Shown one piece after another: positions 51,987-62,111 of a stretch of DNA of 64,000 bases. The DNA comes from Paraburkholderia sp. UYCP14C. Its GTDB lineage: Bacteria; Pseudomonadota; Gammaproteobacteria; Burkholderiales; Burkholderiaceae. The number at the start of each line of letters is the position of its first letter. Within the stretch, counting starts at the first letter, position 1. Under the pieces are notes generated by a model. It saw only the letters and a list, made by a program, of their open reading frames with translations. It did no database searches and had not been told where the DNA came from. The position numbers were made by a program, and so were the translations under genes. The stretch lies in NCBI RefSeq assembly GCF_004197395.1, contig NZ_SELS01000039.1:17491-81490 (forward strand). The letters are read 5' to 3'.

Positions 51987-53630
51987 ATGCGGGACAACGC
52001 CACGGCCGCCGCGCCCTCGGCCTACGCCTATCCATTGCTGATCAAGCAACTGCTGCATACGCCGTTGGTTCAGGCGCGGGACCAGGAAATCGTGTACCGC
52101 GGCCAGCTCCGCATGACCTATACGACGCTGCGCGAACGCATCGCGCGGCTTGCAAATGGGCTCTCCCGGCTCGGCGCGCGGCACGGCAGCACCGTCGCGG
52201 TGATGGACTGGGACAGTCATCGTTACCTCGAATGCTACTTCGCGGTGCCGATGATGGGTGCCGTGCTGCAGACGGTCAACGTGCGCCTGTCGCCGGATGA
52301 GATCGCATACACGATCAACCATGCCGGCGCGCAGATCCTGCTCGTCAACAGCGATTTTCTGCCGCTCGTCGAGTCAATCAAGGGACAGCTCGAAACGGTG
52401 CGCACCTTCGTGTGGATCGACGAGGACGGCAGCGAAGTCGCTGCGCACTCGATTCCGTTCTCGGCGGAATACGAAGCGATGCTCGAAGAAAGTTCGGATC
52501 GCTATGAGTTCCCCGACTTCGACGAGAACACGCGCGCGACGACCTTTTACACGACCGGCACGACCGGCCTGCCCAAGGGCGTCTACTTTTCGCATCGCCA
52601 GCTGGTCCTGCACACCATCACCGGGATGGCGGCGCTGGCGAGCCCCGAAGCCGGGCAACGCTTTCACCGCGGCGATGTCTACATGCCGCTCACGCCGATG
52701 TTTCACGTGCACGCCTGGGGCATGCCCTACATCGCCACCGTGCTCGGCGTGAAGCAGGTCTATCCGGGCCGCTATCTGCCGGACCGGCTCGTGAAGCTGG
52801 TGCGCGACGAAGGCGTGACGTTCTCGCATTGCGTGAGCACGATCCTGCACATGATGCTCGGCTGTGAACAGGCGCGTTCCGTCGACTTGAGCAGGTGGAA
52901 GATCGTGATCGGCGGTGGAGCGCTCACGCACGGACTGGCGCGCGCCGCGCTCGAGCGCGGCATCGACATCTTCGCCGGCTACGGCATGTCCGAAACGTGC
53001 CCGTTGCTGAGTCTCGCGCAACTACCGCCGGGCGCCGAGGCGCTGGACGCGGAAGAGCAGTTGCGCCTGCGCTGCACGACCGGATGGCCGGTGCCGCTCG
53101 TCGATCTGCGCATCGTCGATGAAAACATGGAGGAGGCGGCGCATGACGGCAGCGCGTACGGAGAAATCGTCGTGCGCGCGCCGTGGCTGACGCAAGGCTA
53201 TCTGAACAATCCCGAGGCGTCCGTGCAACTGTGGAGCGGCGGCTACCTGCACACGCAGGACATCGCGACGATCGCCCCGACCGGCAGCATCCAGATCACC
53301 GACCGTCTGAAGGACGTGATCAAGTCGGGCGGCGAATGGATTTCGTCGCTGGAAATCGAGAGTCTGATCTCGCTGTACCCGGGCGTATCGGAAGTCGCGG
53401 TGATCGGCATCCGCGACGAGAAATGGGGCGAGCGGCCGGTCGCGCTGGTGGTGCCGAGCGAAGGCGCCGCGCTCAGCGAGGACGAGATCAAGCGTCACGT
53501 GCTGACGTTCAGTGAGTCGGGACGGATCTCGAAGTATGCGGTGCCGCAGATCGTCAGGTTCGTCGACGCGCTCGAAAAGACCAGCGTCGGCAAGCTGAAC
53601 AAGAAGTGGCTGCGCGCGCAGTTCGCCTGA
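51987..53630 (+). CDS. AMP-forming acyl-CoA synthetase
   Basis: 547 residues from ATG 51987, with AAGGAG six bases upstream. The P-loop 'FYTTGTTGLPKG' is at about 187-198, 'FAGYGMSETCPLLSL' carries the YGMSE motif, and 'LKDVIKSGGEWISSLEIE' the hinge/A8 motif. The C-terminal catalytic Lys is in 'KTSVGKLNKKWLR'. It resembles medium- to long-chain or aromatic-acid CoA ligases (AlkK type). No beta-oxidation genes adjoin. The MalT-like regulator ends convergently 16 bp away and may control it. Confidence 0.92.
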   Translation: MRDNATAAAPSAYAYPLLIKQLLHTPLVQARDQEIVYRGQLRMTYTTLRERIARLANGLSRLGARHGSTVAVMDWDSHRYLECYFAVPMMGAVLQTVNVRLSPDEIAYTINHAGAQILLVNSDFLPLVESIKGQLETVRTFVWIDEDGSEVAAHSIPFSAEYEAMLEESSDRYEFPDFDENTRATTFYTTGTTGLPKGVYFSHRQLVLHTITGMAALASPEAGQRFHRGDVYMPLTPMFHVHAWGMPYIATVLGVKQVYPGRYLPDRLVKLVRDEGVTFSHCVSTILHMMLGCEQARSVDLSRWKIVIGGGALTHGLARAALERGIDIFAGYGMSETCPLLSLAQLPPGAEALDAEEQLRLRCTTGWPVPLVDLRIVDENMEEAAHDGSAYGEIVVRAPWLTQGYLNNPEASVQLWSGGYLHTQDIATIAPTGSIQITDRLKDVIKSGGEWISSLEIESLISLYPGVSEVAVIGIRDEKWGERPVALVVPSEGAALSEDEIKRHVLTFSESGRISKYAVPQIVRFVDALEKTSVGKLNKKWLRAQFA

Positions 53631-53646
53631 TAGCGCGAGCGCCTCA

Positions 53647-56388
53647 CTAGCCGTTGCGCAGCAGTCCCAGCGCTTGCGCGCGCGACACGGCATGCGCGCG
53701 CTTGTCGACCTCGAGCTTCACGAAAATACTCTTTACGTGCGACTTGACCGTCTCCGGCGCAATGCCGAGACTGCGCGCGATTTCCTTGTTCGACTGCCCC
53801 TGCGCGATCAGTCCGATGATTTCGCTCTCTCGCGCGCTCAGCGCTTCGCGCTCGGCATCGCGCTGGGCGTCGCTGCCGGGCTGATAAAGCGCACGCCAGC
53901 CGTCGCAAAGACGGTCGATGTAATGCGCCGCGTCCTTCGTTCGCACGGCGTTCCCCGCGACGCCGCGCGTCTCGTCGCGCAGCGCTTGCAGCAGCATTCC
54001 GATCTCGGCGCCCTGGTCGAGAATCGATTGGTAGATGCCGGCGTTCGCGGCGACCTTGACGACCTCGTCGAACACCTCGATCGCCTCGTTCATCTGGCCC
54101 GCGCGCATCCACGCGAGCGCGAGCGTGGTGCGCAAGCGCAACGCGAGGTAGTCGCCGTGACGGCTTTCCGCGCTGCGCCGTGCGGCGCTCAGGTGGTCGA
54201 CGGCTTCGCGCGTGCGGCCTCGCGCGATTGCCACACAGCCCGCGGCGAGTGCGCGATATTCGTCGATTTCCGCCGACACGGGTGTCGACGAATGCGGGTC
54301 GTGCGCCGCGACTGCGTCGAGTTGACGAACGCACGCGGCGGCTTCGGTCATTCTTCCTTCGGCGATGAGCAGCCGCGTGCGCTCGACGAGCCCCGCGGCA
54401 ACCAGGCGCTGCCAGCCTCGCCGCTGGGCGAGGTCCAGCGCGTGGTCGAGCAGCGCATAGGCATGCGCGGGGTTCGAGCGCGCCATCGCGATGCGGATCA
54501 GCACGCGATAGGCGATCAGCACGCTATCGAGCAGCACGGCCGCATCGACGATCGGCATCAGATCGAGCAGCAGCGCTTCGGCTTCGTCGAGGCGGCCCTG
54601 CTCGTAGCGGATCTGCGCGAGCATCGGCGCGCACAACGCGGCGGAGATCGACTGCGGGCCCGAGTAGCGTTCGGCCAGATGCATCGACCTGATGAAATAC
54701 CGTTCGGCCAGCTCGAAGTGCATCTGCTGCATTTCCGCGTGACCGAGCAGGCACAGCCGGTACGTGGAGGAGAACACGTTGCGCTGATCGTCATCGATCG
54801 AGTTGGGAATCCACGGGGTCGCATACAGCGCTTCGAGCCGGCCAGCTTTCCAGTGCGCGAAGCGCACGACGTTGGACAGCACGTTGGCGGTCCACCCATC
54901 GGCCGACGGATCTTCGAGACAGGTCTGCGCGATCGGCAGCGCGCGTTGCGGGTCGTCCTGCAAGGCCGCGAGCACCGCCCGGATGGCCTGACACTCCCAG
55001 CGCATGCGCGCGGTTTTGGCGCCCGTGTCGATTGCGGTGTCGCGTTCGAGCGCATCGAGCATCGTCAGCGCGTCGTCGAAGCGCAGGGCCAGCGCCATAC
55101 CCCACGCGATCGCGAGCCTGACCTGCAACTGCCCGCGCATCAGATGCTCGGGGAACTGGCGCTGCCAGCCGACCAGCGTCAGCAAATCGCCTTTCGTGAC
55201 GAGCGACATCGCGCAGCGGCCCATCAGCGCGATCGCGTCGTCGGTCGCGCCCGCCGCGATCGCGTGGCGCACCGCGTCCGTCCATTGTTCCTGCTGCGTG
55301 TACCACCGACACGCGCGGCGATGTACGTCGGCGACTTCGTGACGGTAGCGGGATTCGAGCCGCTGGCACAGGTACTCGCGCATCAGATGGTGATAGCGGA
55401 ACGCGTGTCCTTCGACGTCCAGCGGTTCCAGCAGAAGCTGACGCGCGGCGATCGTCTCCAGCATGCGCTGGCTGTCCTCGACGCCCGTCACCGCCTCGCA
55501 CAGCGACGCGTTGAGCCGGTCGAGTATCGACGTGCGCAACATGAAACCGACCGTGTCCGCCGGCAGATGTTTGAGCATGTCTTCGAGGTAGGCGGCGAAT
55601 GGCCGCGATGCGCCCGATGGCGGGTCGGCTTCGGCGCCGGGCGGACGTTCGTCGCGTGCCAGCACCGAGGCCGAAATGCGCAGCGCGGCGGCCCAGCCCT
55701 CGGTGCTCGCGAATAGCGACTTGACGGTGGACAGACCCAGGCCCGGACATTCGCGTTCGATGAAGCACTGCGTTTCGTCGAAGCTGAAGCGCAGCGCCGC
55801 CGCGTCGATTTCGAGCAGTTGGTTGCTGGCCCGCAAGCGCGCGAGCGGCAGCGCGGAATCGATCCGCGTGCAGACCACCAGGTGCACACGCGACGGCATG
55901 TGCTCGATGAAGAACCCGACGACGTCGTGGATCACGGGCAGGCTGATCAGGTGATAGTCGTCGACGAACAGATAGACCTCGTCGTCGACCTCGACGAGTT
56001 CGTTGATCAACGTCGCCACGATCGACTGCGCCGGCACGAGCGACGCCTCGGCCGTCAGGCCGATCGCCGACGCGCCGACGTCGCCGCACGCGTGTCGCAA
56101 CGCCTGCGCGAGATAGTGCAGGAAGCGGGCTGGCTCGTCGTCGTCCGGGTCGAGCGACAGCCACGCCACGTGCGCGCCGCTCGCCCGCAGCCGCGCGAGC
56201 CACGCGAGTGCGAGCGAGGTCTTGCCGAAGCCCGCGGGCGCCTTGATGACGATGAGCCGTTTGTGTTCGGCCTGAGCCGTCAGCTCGAGCAGCCGCGGCC
56301 GCTCGATCAACCCGGATGGCAAGCGCGGCGGCACGAGCTTGGTGGCCAGAAGCAGGGAGGGTTTGCCTCGCGATGTCACGTCGATCAT
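53647..56388 (-). CDS. MalT-like LuxR-family ATPase regulator (STAND/LAL)
   Basis: 913 residues, matching MalT (about 900) in length and order: a STAND NTPase with Walker A KAPAGFGKT (49-57) and Walker B 'VYLFVDDYHL', winged-helix and TPR-like arrays ('RLDEAEALLLDLMPIVDAAV'), then a LuxR HTH with 'SNKEIARSLGIAPETVKSHV'. Such proteins bind an inducer, assemble and activate transcription. The convergent acyl-CoA synthetase is a likely target because LAL regulators of this subtype often adjoin one. The ligand could be an acyl-CoA or acid. Confidence 0.9.
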   Translation of the reverse strand: MIDVTSRGKPSLLLATKLVPPRLPSGLIERPRLLELTAQAEHKRLIVIKAPAGFGKTSLALAWLARLRASGAHVAWLSLDPDDDEPARFLHYLAQALRHACGDVGASAIGLTAEASLVPAQSIVATLINELVEVDDEVYLFVDDYHLISLPVIHDVVGFFIEHMPSRVHLVVCTRIDSALPLARLRASNQLLEIDAAALRFSFDETQCFIERECPGLGLSTVKSLFASTEGWAAALRISASVLARDERPPGAEADPPSGASRPFAAYLEDMLKHLPADTVGFMLRTSILDRLNASLCEAVTGVEDSQRMLETIAARQLLLEPLDVEGHAFRYHHLMREYLCQRLESRYRHEVADVHRRACRWYTQQEQWTDAVRHAIAAGATDDAIALMGRCAMSLVTKGDLLTLVGWQRQFPEHLMRGQLQVRLAIAWGMALALRFDDALTMLDALERDTAIDTGAKTARMRWECQAIRAVLAALQDDPQRALPIAQTCLEDPSADGWTANVLSNVVRFAHWKAGRLEALYATPWIPNSIDDDQRNVFSSTYRLCLLGHAEMQQMHFELAERYFIRSMHLAERYSGPQSISAALCAPMLAQIRYEQGRLDEAEALLLDLMPIVDAAVLLDSVLIAYRVLIRIAMARSNPAHAYALLDHALDLAQRRGWQRLVAAGLVERTRLLIAEGRMTEAAACVRQLDAVAAHDPHSSTPVSAEIDEYRALAAGCVAIARGRTREAVDHLSAARRSAESRHGDYLALRLRTTLALAWMRAGQMNEAIEVFDEVVKVAANAGIYQSILDQGAEIGMLLQALRDETRGVAGNAVRTKDAAHYIDRLCDGWRALYQPGSDAQRDAEREALSARESEIIGLIAQGQSNKEIARSLGIAPETVKSHVKSIFVKLEVDKRAHAVSRAQALGLLRNG

Positions 56389-56502
56389 TTGTATTGGCGG
56401 CTCCGCAGGCCCGGGGCAACGGGATCTTGCACAGCGCCACGCCTTGTCACTTTGGATTCCATCGCGGAGATCGAAGCGCAGCCGGATAACGGTTCGGGGA
56501 AC

Positions 56503-57528
<1,026 letters not shown>

Positions 57529-57614
57529 ACAGAGGTTCACATCGCCTACCGGTTGCACCCGCGTTGCGTCGCATCGGCAACGCGGTCCATGATGCTTCGC
57601 GTGACGCGCGGCGT

Positions 57615-58382
57615 CTAGTCGGCAAAGCCGGGGTTACGACGATCGAGCCGGCGCAGCAGCCCCGGCCACACGAGCGCGCCTGGCGTCGCACCCTTCGTCA
57701 CGAGCTTGATCTGCTCCTTGATGTTGTCGAGAATCGGTGGCGCGATGGGCAGCAGCTTGCCGCCGCCCGCCTGCGCGCGCACCTGGATCATGCAGGCCGC
57801 CTCGAAGAAATACATCGCGACGAACGCGTCCGCCGGCGTCTTGCCGACTGTCAGCAGCCCGTGATTGCGCAGCATCAGATTCGTGTTATTTCCGAGGTCC
57901 TGAACGAGACGCGGCTTTTCGGCTTCGTTGAGCGCGATGCCCTCATAGTCGTGATACCCCAGCGACGCAAGCACCCCGAGCGACTGCTGCGACAGCGGCA
58001 ACAAGCCCTCCGCCTGGGCCGACACGGCCACGCCGTTCACGGAGTGGGTGTGCATCACGCACAGCGCGTCCTCGCGTGCCGCATGGATCGCGCTATGAAT
58101 CGTGAAGCCGGCAGGATTGACGTCATACGGCGATTCGCTGACCTTGCGGCCGTCGAGGTCGATCTTGACCAGCGACGACGCGGTGATCTCGTCGAACATC
58201 ATGCCGTACGGGTTGATCAGGAAATGATGCTCGGGGCCCGGCACGCGCGCCGAGATGTGGGTAAACACCAGATCGTCCCAGCCGAACAGCGCGGTGAGAC
58301 GGTAGGCGGCCGCGAGATCGACGCGTGCCGCCCATTCGGCCGGGGAAACGTCGTTCTTCAGCGTGGTTGCGGATGAGCTCAC
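57615..58382 (-). CDS. Class II aldolase/adducin family protein
   Basis: 255 residues. GTG 58382 is chosen because AAGGAG lies seven bases upstream; a longer ATG start at 58472 would collide with the divergent regulator start. Zinc-binding His residues are in 'VMHTHSVNGVAVS' and 'LMLRNHGLLTVG', and the domain opens with 'AAYRLTALFGWDDLVFTHIS'. It may act on a sugar- or keto-acid. Divergent from a Crp/Fnr regulator, which shares its promoter region. Confidence 0.85.
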   Translation of the reverse strand: MSSSATTLKNDVSPAEWAARVDLAAAYRLTALFGWDDLVFTHISARVPGPEHHFLINPYGMMFDEITASSLVKIDLDGRKVSESPYDVNPAGFTIHSAIHAAREDALCVMHTHSVNGVAVSAQAEGLLPLSQQSLGVLASLGYHDYEGIALNEAEKPRLVQDLGNNTNLMLRNHGLLTVGKTPADAFVAMYFFEAACMIQVRAQAGGGKLLPIAPPILDNIKEQIKLVTKGATPGALVWPGLLRRLDRRNPGFAD

Positions 58383-58441
58383 GTCGATACTCCTTGTTTG
58401 AAGGGGCGAGTCCACATGATGTACTCGAAGCCGCCTAAAAT

Positions 58442-58459
58442 CTGTCAGATACACGACAG
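58442..58459. promoter_or_regulatory. CTGTC-N8-GACAG inverted repeat, candidate Crp/Fnr-family operator
   Basis: CTGTCAGATACACGACAG, with perfect five-base arms, lies 12 bp upstream of the Crp/Fnr-type regulator start and 60 bp from the aldolase start. Its size and symmetry suit a Crp/Fnr dimer, although the half-site is not the classic TGTGA or TTGAT. Suggests autoregulation and control of the aldolase/panE pair. Confidence 0.45.
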
Positions 58460-58471
58460 GGCGATGCGCCA

Positions 58472-59182
58472 ATGGAATCCAGCCTGCACCGCTACCGGTC
58501 GCAACTCGAAACGACGCCGTGGTACCGGGGCCTGCCCGTCGAGTTGCGCGACGCTCTCGTCAACCATGCCGTGCTGGTCACGCTCGACAAAGGCCAGGCG
58601 CTGTATCGGCGCGGCGACCCGGCCGATGGCCTGTATGCGGTGCTGGGCGGCGCGCTCGCGCTCGGGTCGGTCGGCACGGATGGGAAAGAGGCGTTGCTCG
58701 CGGAGCTCGGGCCGACCGCGTGGATCGGCGAAATCTCGCTGTTCGACGGGCTGCCGCGTCCGAACGATGCCACCGCGGTGAGCCGCACGCTGTTGCTGCA
58801 CGTGCCCGAAGCCGCGCTGCGGAATCTGCTCGATGCCACCCCGCGCTATTGGCGCGACTTCGCGTTGTTGATGGCGCAAAGACTGCGCGTTTCGTTCGAG
58901 AACACCCAGGCGATGACGCTGTTGCCCGCGGCGCAGCGCGTGGCGAACCGCTTGCTGATGATCGCCGGCGGGTACGGCGGTCTGAACGCGTCGCAGACGA
59001 GGATACGGGTCTCGCAGGACAGTCTGGCTTCGATGGTGTCGCTGTCGCGACAGACCACGAATCAGTCGCTGAGGACGCTCGAAAGCCAACGCATCGTGAG
59101 CCTGAAATCCGGCGAAATCGCGATTCTCGATTTCGACCGGCTGCGGGCTGCCAGTGTCGGCGAGACTGAGCCTGGCCGCTAG
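58472..59182 (+). CDS. Crp/Fnr-family transcriptional regulator
   Basis: 236 residues. Cyclic-nucleotide-binding fold at about 20-140 ('ALYRRGDPADGLYAVLGGAL', 'WIGEISLFDGLPRPNDATA') and a C-terminal HTH ('VSQDSLASMVSLSRQTTNQSL'). No N-terminal Cys cluster of Fnr is present, so oxygen sensing by 4Fe-4S is unlikely. The cAMP-binding Arg-Ser pair of Crp is not preserved (PRPNDATA), so the ligand is unknown. Its stop overlaps the mocA-like stop region on the opposite strand by 4 bp. Confidence 0.88.
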   Translation: MESSLHRYRSQLETTPWYRGLPVELRDALVNHAVLVTLDKGQALYRRGDPADGLYAVLGGALALGSVGTDGKEALLAELGPTAWIGEISLFDGLPRPNDATAVSRTLLLHVPEAALRNLLDATPRYWRDFALLMAQRLRVSFENTQAMTLLPAAQRVANRLLMIAGGYGGLNASQTRIRVSQDSLASMVSLSRQTTNQSLRTLESQRIVSLKSGEIAILDFDRLRAASVGETEPGR

Positions 59183-59766
59183 AGCGCGCGCAAATCGTCC
59201 GGCGTATCGACGTCGCGCAGAATGCCGGGATCGTCGACGTCGATGCGCGTCAGCGCCGGTGACTTGAGCAGCGCTTTCGCGCCGGTGTCGCCGTCGAGCG
59301 CGAGCAGCGCGTCGCGATGCTCGATGCCGAAGCCGACCGGATGGCCGCGCCGGCCGTCGTAGAAAGGCGCGACGAGCGGCGCGCCGTCGTCGAGCGCCCG
59401 GGCTACCGCTTCGATCGTCGGGACCGCGATGCGCGGCATATCGGCGAGCGCGACGATCCAGCCTTCGGCGTCGTCGCTCGCTTCGATCCCGGCGGCGAGA
59501 CTCGCGCCCATGCCGCGCTCGGCGCTCGCCGCAAACACGACGTCGCAGCCGGCATCGTTCAGCACGCGGGCGAGCGCGTCGGAGCCCGGGCGCACCACGG
59601 CGAGCACCCGCGTGACGACCCGCAGCAGCCGATGCGCGGCTTCATGCGCGACCGGCGTGCCGTCGGGCATGCGTGCAAGCAGTTTGTTGTGCAGCCCGTG
59701 CGGATCGAAGCGCGAGCCGAAACCGGCGGCGAGCAACACGCCGGTGGCGAGCGAGGCGTAGGCCAT
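59179..59766 (-). CDS. mocA: MocA-like molybdenum cofactor cytidylyltransferase (NTP transferase)
   Basis: 195 residues from ATG 59766. Nucleotidyltransferase signature 'GVLLAAGFGSRFDPHGLHNK' and 'IVALADMPRIAVPTIEAVA', then 'FYDGRRGHPVGFG', as in MocA/MobA-like proteins. It adds CMP to Mo-molybdopterin, giving MCD, the cofactor of xanthine-dehydrogenase-family enzymes. It lies just after the PaoABC-type subunits, matching that need. Confidence 0.87.
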   Translation of the reverse strand: MAYASLATGVLLAAGFGSRFDPHGLHNKLLARMPDGTPVAHEAAHRLLRVVTRVLAVVRPGSDALARVLNDAGCDVVFAASAERGMGASLAAGIEASDDAEGWIVALADMPRIAVPTIEAVARALDDGAPLVAPFYDGRRGHPVGFGIEHRDALLALDGDTGAKALLKSPALTRIDVDDPGILRDVDTPDDLRAL

Positions 59767-59897
59767 CGGCGGATACCGGTAGACAGGAATGCCCAAGATT
59801 GTGCGATGCGACGGGGCGGGAGGCAAGCGGCAATGCACGCCCGATGCAAGCCGTCCGCCGCCCCCGCTTTCGCTCCTTTCCCGGCGCTGCCGCCGAC

Positions 59898-62111
59898 TCA
59901 GGTCCGCACCACCTTGTCCAGCGTGATCGGCAGATCGCGCACCCGCACGCCGGTCGCGTTGTACACCGCGTTCGCGATCGCGGGCACCACGCCCGTGATG
60001 CCGATCTCGCCGATACCGCGCACGCCGAGCGAGTTGATATACGGATCGGGCCGGTCGAGGAACGTAATGTCGAGCGTGCCTATGTCCGCATTCACCGGCA
60101 CGTGATACTCGGCGAGGTTCGCATTGGTGAAGCGCCCGTAGCGTTCGTCGAGCGTGCTTTCCTCCTGCAGCGCCGCGCCGATGCCCCACACGATGCCGCC
60201 CAGCATCTGGCTGCGCGCGGTCTTCTGGTTCAGCACCCGGCCGACGTCGTACACCGCGACCACGCGCGGCACGCGGATCGTGCCGAGCTCGGCATCGACG
60301 TGGACCTCGACGAACACCGCGCCGAACGAGTGGAACGAGTACTTCTGCTTCTCGTCGCCGGGCTTCACGGTCGCACTTGCTTCGATCGGCTTGCCGCCCG
60401 CGCGAGCGATGATCGCCGCGGCCGGATCGCGCCGGTTCGGTTGCGACCGGCTCACGACCCAGCCGCTTTCGACGGTGACGTCGTCGAGCGGCAGACCGTG
60501 CACGGGCGAGCCCGCGTCGGCGAGCGCCAGCGCGATCAGCTGGCTGCGCGCCTGGCTGGCCGCATCGCGCACCGCCGGCGACACGCTGGCCGCCGACTGC
60601 GAGCCGCCCGAGACCGGCGCGCGCGGCAGCGACGAATCGCCGAGCGCGAAGTGGATCTGCTCGGGGTTGAAGCCAAGCGCATCGGCGGCGACCTGGGTCA
60701 TCACCGTGTAGGTGCCGGTGCCGAGATCCTGGGTGCCCGATGCGACCACCGCGGTGCCGTCCGGCAGAATCTGCGCGAGCGCCGACGCCTCGCTGCGGTT
60801 GGCCGGATAGGTCGCGGTCGCCATGCCGTAGCCGATCAGCGTGTTGCCGTCGCGCATCGAGCGCGGCGCGTGCGGGCGACGCGACCAGCCGAACTTCCCG
60901 GCGCCGATCTGATAGCACTCGCGCAGCGACTTGCCCGACCACGGCTTGTGCTCCTGCGGATCGCTGTCCGCGTAGTTCTTCAGGCGCAGCGCGAGCGGGT
61001 CCATCTTCAGCGCGACGGCGAGTTCGTCCATCGCCGATTCGAGCGCGAACGAGCCGGTGGTCTCGCCCGGCGCGCGCATGAAGGTCGGCGTGCCGACATT
61101 GAGCTGCACGAGGCGGTGCGTCGTCACCTGATTGGGCACCGTGTACAGCATGCGCGTGACCATGCAGCAGGTCTCGGTCCAGTCTTCGATCATCGACGTG
61201 TTCGAGATGCTGTCGTGACGCATCGCGGTCAACGTGCCGTCGTGCCGCGCGGCGATCACGAAGTGCTGCTCGGTGCGCGGCCGCGCGCCGACCGGGCCGA
61301 ACATCTGCGGCCGTTCGAGCGCGAGCCGCACGGGCCGGCCGGTTTGCCGCGCGGCCATCACGCACAGCGACACGTGCGACCACGACGAGCCCTTGCAGCC
61401 GAAGCCGCCGCCGATCAGCGGTGAAATCACGTGCACGTCGGACGCAGGGATGCCGAACGTCTTCGCGAGCACCTGCGCGGCGCCGCTCACGCCCTGCGTG
61501 GAGTCGTAGACCGTCAGTTGCGGGCCGTCCCATTGCGCCATCGTCGCGTGCGGCTCCATCGGGTTGTGATGCTCGATCGGCGTCGTGTAGATGGCCTCGA
61601 TATGCACGTCGCCGCTTTGCATGCCGTCCTCGAAGCTGCCGCGCTGCGTGTCGGTCTGGCGGCCCTGCGGCCTGTCGGGCGCGTGCGCGTGCGCTTTCGC
61701 CTGCTCGAAGTCGAGCGCCGCGGCGCCCGGCTGGTAGACGATGCGCAACTGGCGAGCGGCATCGGCCGCATGTTCGAGCGTATCAGCGACGACTACCGCG
61801 ACCGGCTCGTTGCTGTAGTGCACTTCGTTGTCCTGCAGAAGCGACAGGTGCCGGCCGGCCGGCGGCGCGAGCGGCGGCCGTCCGCCGTTCGGCAGGCGCG
61901 GCGCGTTCTGGTAAGTCATCACGAGCAGCACGCCGGGCACGGCTTCGGCGCGGCTCGCGTCGATCGACGTAATCGTGCCGGCCGCGATCGTGCTGGTGAC
62001 GAGCACTGCGTGTGCGAGACGCGCGGCGGGGAATTCGGCCGCGTAACGCGCGTCGCCGGTCACCTTCAACAGACCGTCGACGCGATCGAGCGGTTGTCCG
62101 ATCAGATTCAT
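59898..62111 (-). CDS. paoC: Molybdenum-binding subunit of aldehyde oxidoreductase (PaoC/XdhB-like)
   Basis: 737 residues, the length of PaoC/YagR. Begins 'IGQPLDRVDGLLKVTGDARY' and has Mo-cofactor loops 'SPLIGGGFGCKGSSWSHV' and 'GSQSAASVSPAVRDAA'. Catalytic Glu is in 'GIGEIGITGVVPAIANAVYN'. With the other two subunits it oxidises aldehydes to acids. It has no signal of its own and should be exported in complex with the Tat-tagged Fe-S subunit. Its start overlaps paoB's end by ATGA (62108-62111). Confidence 0.92.
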   Translation of the reverse strand: MNLIGQPLDRVDGLLKVTGDARYAAEFPAARLAHAVLVTSTIAAGTITSIDASRAEAVPGVLLVMTYQNAPRLPNGGRPPLAPPAGRHLSLLQDNEVHYSNEPVAVVVADTLEHAADAARQLRIVYQPGAAALDFEQAKAHAHAPDRPQGRQTDTQRGSFEDGMQSGDVHIEAIYTTPIEHHNPMEPHATMAQWDGPQLTVYDSTQGVSGAAQVLAKTFGIPASDVHVISPLIGGGFGCKGSSWSHVSLCVMAARQTGRPVRLALERPQMFGPVGARPRTEQHFVIAARHDGTLTAMRHDSISNTSMIEDWTETCCMVTRMLYTVPNQVTTHRLVQLNVGTPTFMRAPGETTGSFALESAMDELAVALKMDPLALRLKNYADSDPQEHKPWSGKSLRECYQIGAGKFGWSRRPHAPRSMRDGNTLIGYGMATATYPANRSEASALAQILPDGTAVVASGTQDLGTGTYTVMTQVAADALGFNPEQIHFALGDSSLPRAPVSGGSQSAASVSPAVRDAASQARSQLIALALADAGSPVHGLPLDDVTVESGWVVSRSQPNRRDPAAAIIARAGGKPIEASATVKPGDEKQKYSFHSFGAVFVEVHVDAELGTIRVPRVVAVYDVGRVLNQKTARSQMLGGIVWGIGAALQEESTLDERYGRFTNANLAEYHVPVNADIGTLDITFLDRPDPYINSLGVRGIGEIGITGVVPAIANAVYNATGVRVRDLPITLDKVVRT

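Noticed and set aside
53674-55716. 680-codon plus-strand frame inside the MalT-like gene
   Set aside because: Antisense shadow; low-complexity Arg/His/Gln product.
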